Shown here: piece by piece, positions 41,801-47,800 of the stretch
Layout of the letters: every line of letters starts with the position of its first letter
How positions within the stretch are numbered: the first letter of the stretch is position 1
NCBI GenBank assembly: GCA_000727475.1
Contig: KL647307.1
Location: 2,163,369-2,227,368 of the forward strand
Source: Sarcocystis neurona
Lineage: Eukaryota > Apicomplexa > Conoidasida > Eucoccidiorida > Sarcocystidae
DNA: 64,000 bases
Reading direction: 5' to 3'
Program-made: the position numbers and the translations under genes
The notes under the pieces: model-generated
The model's input: only the letters and a program-made list of their open reading frames with translations
What the model was told of the DNA's origin: nothing
The model's database searches: none

Positions 41801-44800
41801 ATTTGTAAGCGATACTCGTAAAAGGCAGTACCCCGCAGCGACGTGGACGGTTGCGTTTCTCGTAGTGGGATGCAAACCTGCAGCAAGCGGGAACGATTTT
41901 GCTGGGGGTGCCAGGTTATTTAGTAGTGCTCCTGGTGTAGGACAATGTGACGCCAGTGGAGCCGAGTATTACAGTGCTTTTGCTACGTTGTCATACGGCG
42001 CATCATCGGAACCCTTAAGGAGTGAGCCCGCAGCTCGATAGGGTGTCTCTGTCCTAGTAGTGTCTACACGGCGCGTCGTCGACGATTAATTCTGACTGTT
42101 CCGAGGTGTTCGTCGTTTGAGTGCGCGCAGATCTGCAAGCGCCTGGGAGCGAATCAGTTTTAGTACCTGCGAATGAAGCTCGCACGATATCACCTCCTCC
42201 TGAAGGAATCAGTCGCGCCGTTCCTGAGCCCGGCGCTTCTCAAGCTAAACCTGTTTTTGTGTCAGAATCGGTATGCGCTACGGATCCTCCTTATACAGTC
42301 AGCGTTCGACAGCATGATAAAAAATCTTGTGAAGGTTTTATGGGCACGTGTATATCCCGGCCTGTGGCTGTTACTCCGTGCGACTACTCTTTGCAAATAC
42401 CTAAAATGCATTTGCCGAGCCGGCGAGCCTACTGGCACGTGTGACTCAGGAACGGACTATAGCAGTTCCGAAGGATTCGTCGTGCTCGCTAATGTCTCAA
42501 TGGTCAAGCTGCACAAATCCGTAAGAACTTCCGTTGTCAAGCTGCACAAATCCGTAAGAACTTCCGTTAAGAGCAAGCATCTCACCGGTGATACCGCTGC
42601 TGTGCCTGCCTTTCTCGCCTCTGCTGCTGCTCCTCCTCCTCCTGCCTCAATATAAGACACTAGTGGGTGTAGACGGCTCTTGCAGCTATCGCCCAGTGGG
42701 ACCGAATGACCTCCGTAACATTTTCGGAGGTGCTCTTCTAGAGCCCTTCATTTCGGTAGGAGAAAGCCATGTCAATCACTTCTACAAGCCACTGAAACCA
42801 CAAGCCTTTCCTCTGTAGGTCGCCCGCATTGTTGGTCTTTCACACGTCGCCACATCGCGTAAAGGGCTCGGTTCAAACGGCCGTAAAGGAACGCTGTGCT
42901 ACTGGGAAATTCGATTCGAAGACATGCAAAAGCAGAAAAGGAAAATATGACGGAACAAAGGTGTATGTAACTCATATCTCTTCAGCAAGGCAGTGACACT
43001 CAGCTTGGCAAACACCTACCTATGAACGAGGTACTGTTGCAGAAAAACAAATTTTCCAATTTTGCAAGCCCAGACATCTCCTATACCTCCTTCTGCGTTC
43101 GGTGCTTTTGATAATTTCAGGCAGTGCTTGGTTACCTGCATACCTAGAGGGTGGGGCGCCGAAACAAGAGGCTTCGTCTACGCTGCAGTCGTGCTTTGTG
43201 GCCAGTTTGCATTAATAATGCAAGCTGGTGACGTATACGTGCTTCGCCGTGTTACGTGCAGGTGCAAGCGAGCTGACTACCCGGAACCCGTGCAGTACCG
43301 TGTTTGGCTTCAAGTTCTTGGACAAAATCAAACGAACTATTGCGGTGGGCGCTACAGCACAGCGGAACTGGCACGGAAGCACCACACTCGTCGTTTTGCT
43401 TTATTCAGCACGCGGTGACAATTACCTCCTCCTCCCGTGGCACGCCGGGTCGACACACCCAGGCTGAAGAGGCGTCGATCCAGACAAAACATATCTGCCT
43501 CTGACGTGTCGCTTCGCTTTCTCCATCCTCCTGAGAATTTTGGTGATTTTCTGTATCTGTCAGCCGTGGAACAACAACCCTGCGTCCACTTGACAGCGTC
43601 TTGCGCGGAAGAAGAGGCAGTTGGTAAGTAGTGTCCCTGTTAAATGGTGTACTTAGCCGCATATCCGCTGTAACGGCGTCCACAGATACCTGGAAATTTG
43701 TCGCACAAAACAAATTGCTTGGCTGGGATGGTCGACCACTTGCAGAACAAGGGCCGCAACAAAGACCGCTCGCCTCACACGAGAGTCGCTACGACTACGC
43801 ATAAGCGGCGGATGCGTACTGCAGTAAACACTATCCGAATCCATCTGCCTCGATTCCGCTGCAGAACGGCGGGTGTATACGGATGGAGCAATGGCATGTT
43901 ATGCTGAGCAATGCGGTCCGATGTGGTACACCTAGGTAAACTGCTGGAATCGCTTCTGGGTGTTCCCGTGTCCTGCCACATGCTTCACAGACTGTGCAAA
44001 GGTTACTGCTGCTTACGCCGTGCCTGAGGAAATCTTTGCCTGCCAAAATTCCTGCCGCATTGCCAGCCAGCGGTGCAAGCAAAAGCAGCAGGCGGAAGGT
44101 TCGACGCTCTTGCAGTGCGTTCTTGCCGCGCTCGAGTTGGAGATGCTGCAGAGTGCGAGACGCTGCGTGTACGAGCCCGAGGCAACAGGTGGTAAACTTG
44201 ACATTGTGCTTTATTGAAACCTTTTCAGCAACTCTAGTGCAACACGCCACCTACAACAAAGCTGGAACCTTGCGCTGCTGGGCGATCCCGAGCGTTCGTA
44301 AAAAAGACTGAAGCTGCCACTTGCTGAATGTTCTCTAGACACGTATACAAATAGTGAGGATGTCAAATTCTTGCCGTGAGAAAGCTTGAACGTCTCGAAA
44401 GCGTCAACGTGCAGGCGTGTCTGTGGTTGCACGTATAGGCAGCTAGGCATCTGCGCGGGACCATACCGGGGGCACACAAATACATACACGTGACATGCGT
44501 GATCGTTCGTCCCTCCTGTCCCGTACACGGAGGTCATACTCGTATAAAAAATGCTTAAGACGAGACATTCTGCTTGCGTTTACGAGAGGCACTCTGCTTG
44601 CGTTTACGAGAGGCACTGTTGCTGCAGAGTTTCTGAGCAACTCGCCGACTTGTTTTATCAGCGGCACTCGCCTTGCAAACACGACGAAGGAGTTCCCGTA
44701 CGTAAGGACGGCCCCCGCAGATGGCAAGGGATCGTGCGTGTGCGCGGTGGAAAATAGCGTTCCTTGCTCGCTCCAAGAAGTCTTTGAAACACTTCACATG

Positions 44801-47800
44801 CGGCCTGAAACGATGACGAACACTACCTGCCCCGCCCAAGAGCCGGACGCCTTCTTCACTGAAAAGAACCCTGACGGCTCTGCGGACTCCGCCGTCTTCT
44901 TTGCCGCCTCCGATATGGGGCGCGTCCACTGTCCACTCACTGCGTCGTCCACCCAGATAGCTACTCTACCCACGTACTCATCCTTTTCCACGCTGAAAGA
45001 GTTGAATGCGTACTGCGAGCACGGCCTGGCTTCCTTCAACAAAATAAGAGAGATCCACGGTAGGTAGACGTGCGACGTTCGTACGTCCCCACGTGCATCG
45101 CGCTAACACAAGAGCTGAAATACACGCGTGTCTAAACTAGCACCTTCTTCAAGCACTGAGATCTTTTTCCCAACTAGAAGACGACGTTCCATAACATGGT
45201 TGCGTTGATGAATGACACGCCGTCTTCCTTGGGCGTGAAGTTCTAGAGAACTCTGCACAGAGAGCCGCACAACAAAGACTTCCCGGGGGAAGAGGTCAAC
45301 TTGTGCGACCACGGTGAACGTTTGCAAATACTGTTTTGGTGCGCGTAAACAGCGAAATACTTGGGTGAAGCGGCTTGCTGAAGTCATCATCGAGCACTTC
45401 GCATGTTCTTCTTGGTGGGGGGTTCCTTCCTCGCTACGCTGTCCAACATCACTGCGTGCGAACCAAGGTGCAAAAATTTGTTGAACCAGCACATTTGAAA
45501 TGTGTAGCGACGAGGGCCGCCTAGTCCACCTTTTACTATGAATTTCTTGAAGGAGAGAGAAAACATGATTTGGAAGAGCTGGGTGTTTCGGTCGACCCTC
45601 TGACGTTATGTGTACGCGATTCTACAGACAGCAAAGTGCATTGCTCGTTTTCTGTTGTGGAAGAAGGGAGTGGCTGGTGACGCCCATACCTCGAGCATCA
45701 CGCTTTTCTTAGCTGTGTGCGTCTGCAAACGCAGATACTTATCTTGCTGCTGCGTGCGACGACAAAATCATCAGCAAAAAAGAGGATTTTACAACCCAAC
45801 AGTGCGTTGATCTGTGTCGGTCGCTAATCCAGTCTTGCACAGCGAACAGACTGAGTTTCCTGGAATGCGCAAAGAAGGCTCTGCAAACGGATGAGTTTAC
45901 AAAGAAATGCGAGGTGCCTCAGCGGAAGACTTTAGGGAAAGGCCTCATGTTCTGCAAGTTCGTTTCAAAGAACTGCACTTTCTCCCCCTGGTCGGAGTGG
46001 ACACCCTGCAGTGCTACATGCAACAGAGATTCGTGGAATTACACGGAGGTGTATCGGACGAGGCGTCGTACTTTGCTTAGTCCGTCGGAGTACTTTGGCG
46101 TCTGCTGGGATGCTAGCGGTAAGTGAAGAACTCATTATACTTGTACGTGCTAAGACTGTTACGCTGGGATCACCCTGACACGATAGAAGAAGTATGATGT
46201 CGCCCCAAAGAGATGCTTGTGGAAGCGCTTGACTCAGTGTGCGTTGCAAATGCGCTGTGGTGTCGCCTCGCTTTGGGTCTGCTTGAGCCACCCATCACCC
46301 CCTGGATACACAAGTCTACGGGTAATGCAGCTCACACAGAGAGCAAACAAAAGCAGTGTCTCAGCAGGTGTCTTTCAAGGTCAGGTGCAGACTTCAGGCC
46401 TGAACTTCTTCTGTCGGCTTGTGCAGCAGTTGAAACGGCGAGGCTAATACAGGAGGCACACACTCACAGGTCGCGCGTGCGGGATGGGGGAGATAAAGAT
46501 GCACACAAAACAGTCATTGAAGGTGTCGAGCTGCATCTGCATCTGACCTGATCAGAAGGGTTTTTGTGGTTTCCCTTCTAGGAAGCAAGACGCTCGAAGT
46601 GGACTTCTGCGATTGGCTACCGTCTTGCAGCGGTAAGAGCCGTCGTCCGAGCCGTGCAAATTCATTCGTACGTATCGGCCAAATCACCACGCCCTAGTTC
46701 ACGCACGCTGGCCGACAGCGCTGATGTATTTCGGAGGCGGCGCAGTGGCTTCAGGTGTAGGCTGGTGCAGAATTGGTGGTAGGCTCGTCTCGGGGGCTTC
46801 CCGCCGATGAAGGCGCGGCAGTGTAGCAAGGCGGCTTGTATGACTTCCCAGGAGCTGCTTTGGTTTTCGTGCAGCGAAGGGCAGCGTCGGCTTACCCGTC
46901 ACACCACCGTCGACTCCTCCAGTCGACACTTTCTCAAGTCGTCCTTTTAAAAAGATCACGACTTGTCAGATTGTCGATATGAGCAACTACTTAGAAAGAA
47001 GAGCATACTCTGAAGAGGTGAGGTCTATCTGCACTTTCCGAGACCAGGCCAAGGCCGTGTATTTCCACCCCATACTGCAGAACAGGACCACCACCCTTTG
47101 AAGACACCGCGGAACTGCAGCACATGAGTGCATCCTGCAGTCGCAGGCTTCAACCTGTAGTCACGATATGTTCCGTAGCATACGGTGACGCTGGCGTTTT
47201 GAACGGTTGCAGCTGTAGGCCCGAGTCACCCGTAGAGCTGCGGCGAGTGTTGGTGTGCGAAGTTCCCCCAAATATTTTGTCTCTTGTGGTGCCCAGCGAG
47301 GTTTCTGAGCAACCTCATAGTTGCGTAAGAGAAGTGGGTAGTAAGTTCGGCGCCCTCGTGGCATTGGACAGCCTATTCCTGGCTGCAGAGCTGTGGCTCC
47401 TGTACGCAGACCGTGGTATGAGAAGATATCTTTAGGACGGTCGTCAGCTCGTCCGTCTCTCTTGCATGCCTTGCAAAAGTTCTGCGTGAGAGCGGAGCTT
47501 GTCCACGCCGCTGCCTCGTCGATGGGGTGTTTGCTTCTCAGTATAATTCATGTCTATGCCCTGATGGATCACGGCCATGCAATTCGAAAGAAGTTAACGA
47601 ATATATATCCAGTGGAGATCTACAGCGCGAGAGCTGCGTTGGAGCCTACCACAGTGAGTTCGTGTGCAACAGCTGTTTTGAGTGATTGTGCGAATCTCTC
47701 TGCCTATCACATACTGCGCATATAGAGGATATCGTGTACACTGAAAGACTCTAGCGGCCGTAACGGCACCTCTCTCTCAGAAGGAAAATAGAATGGCCCG

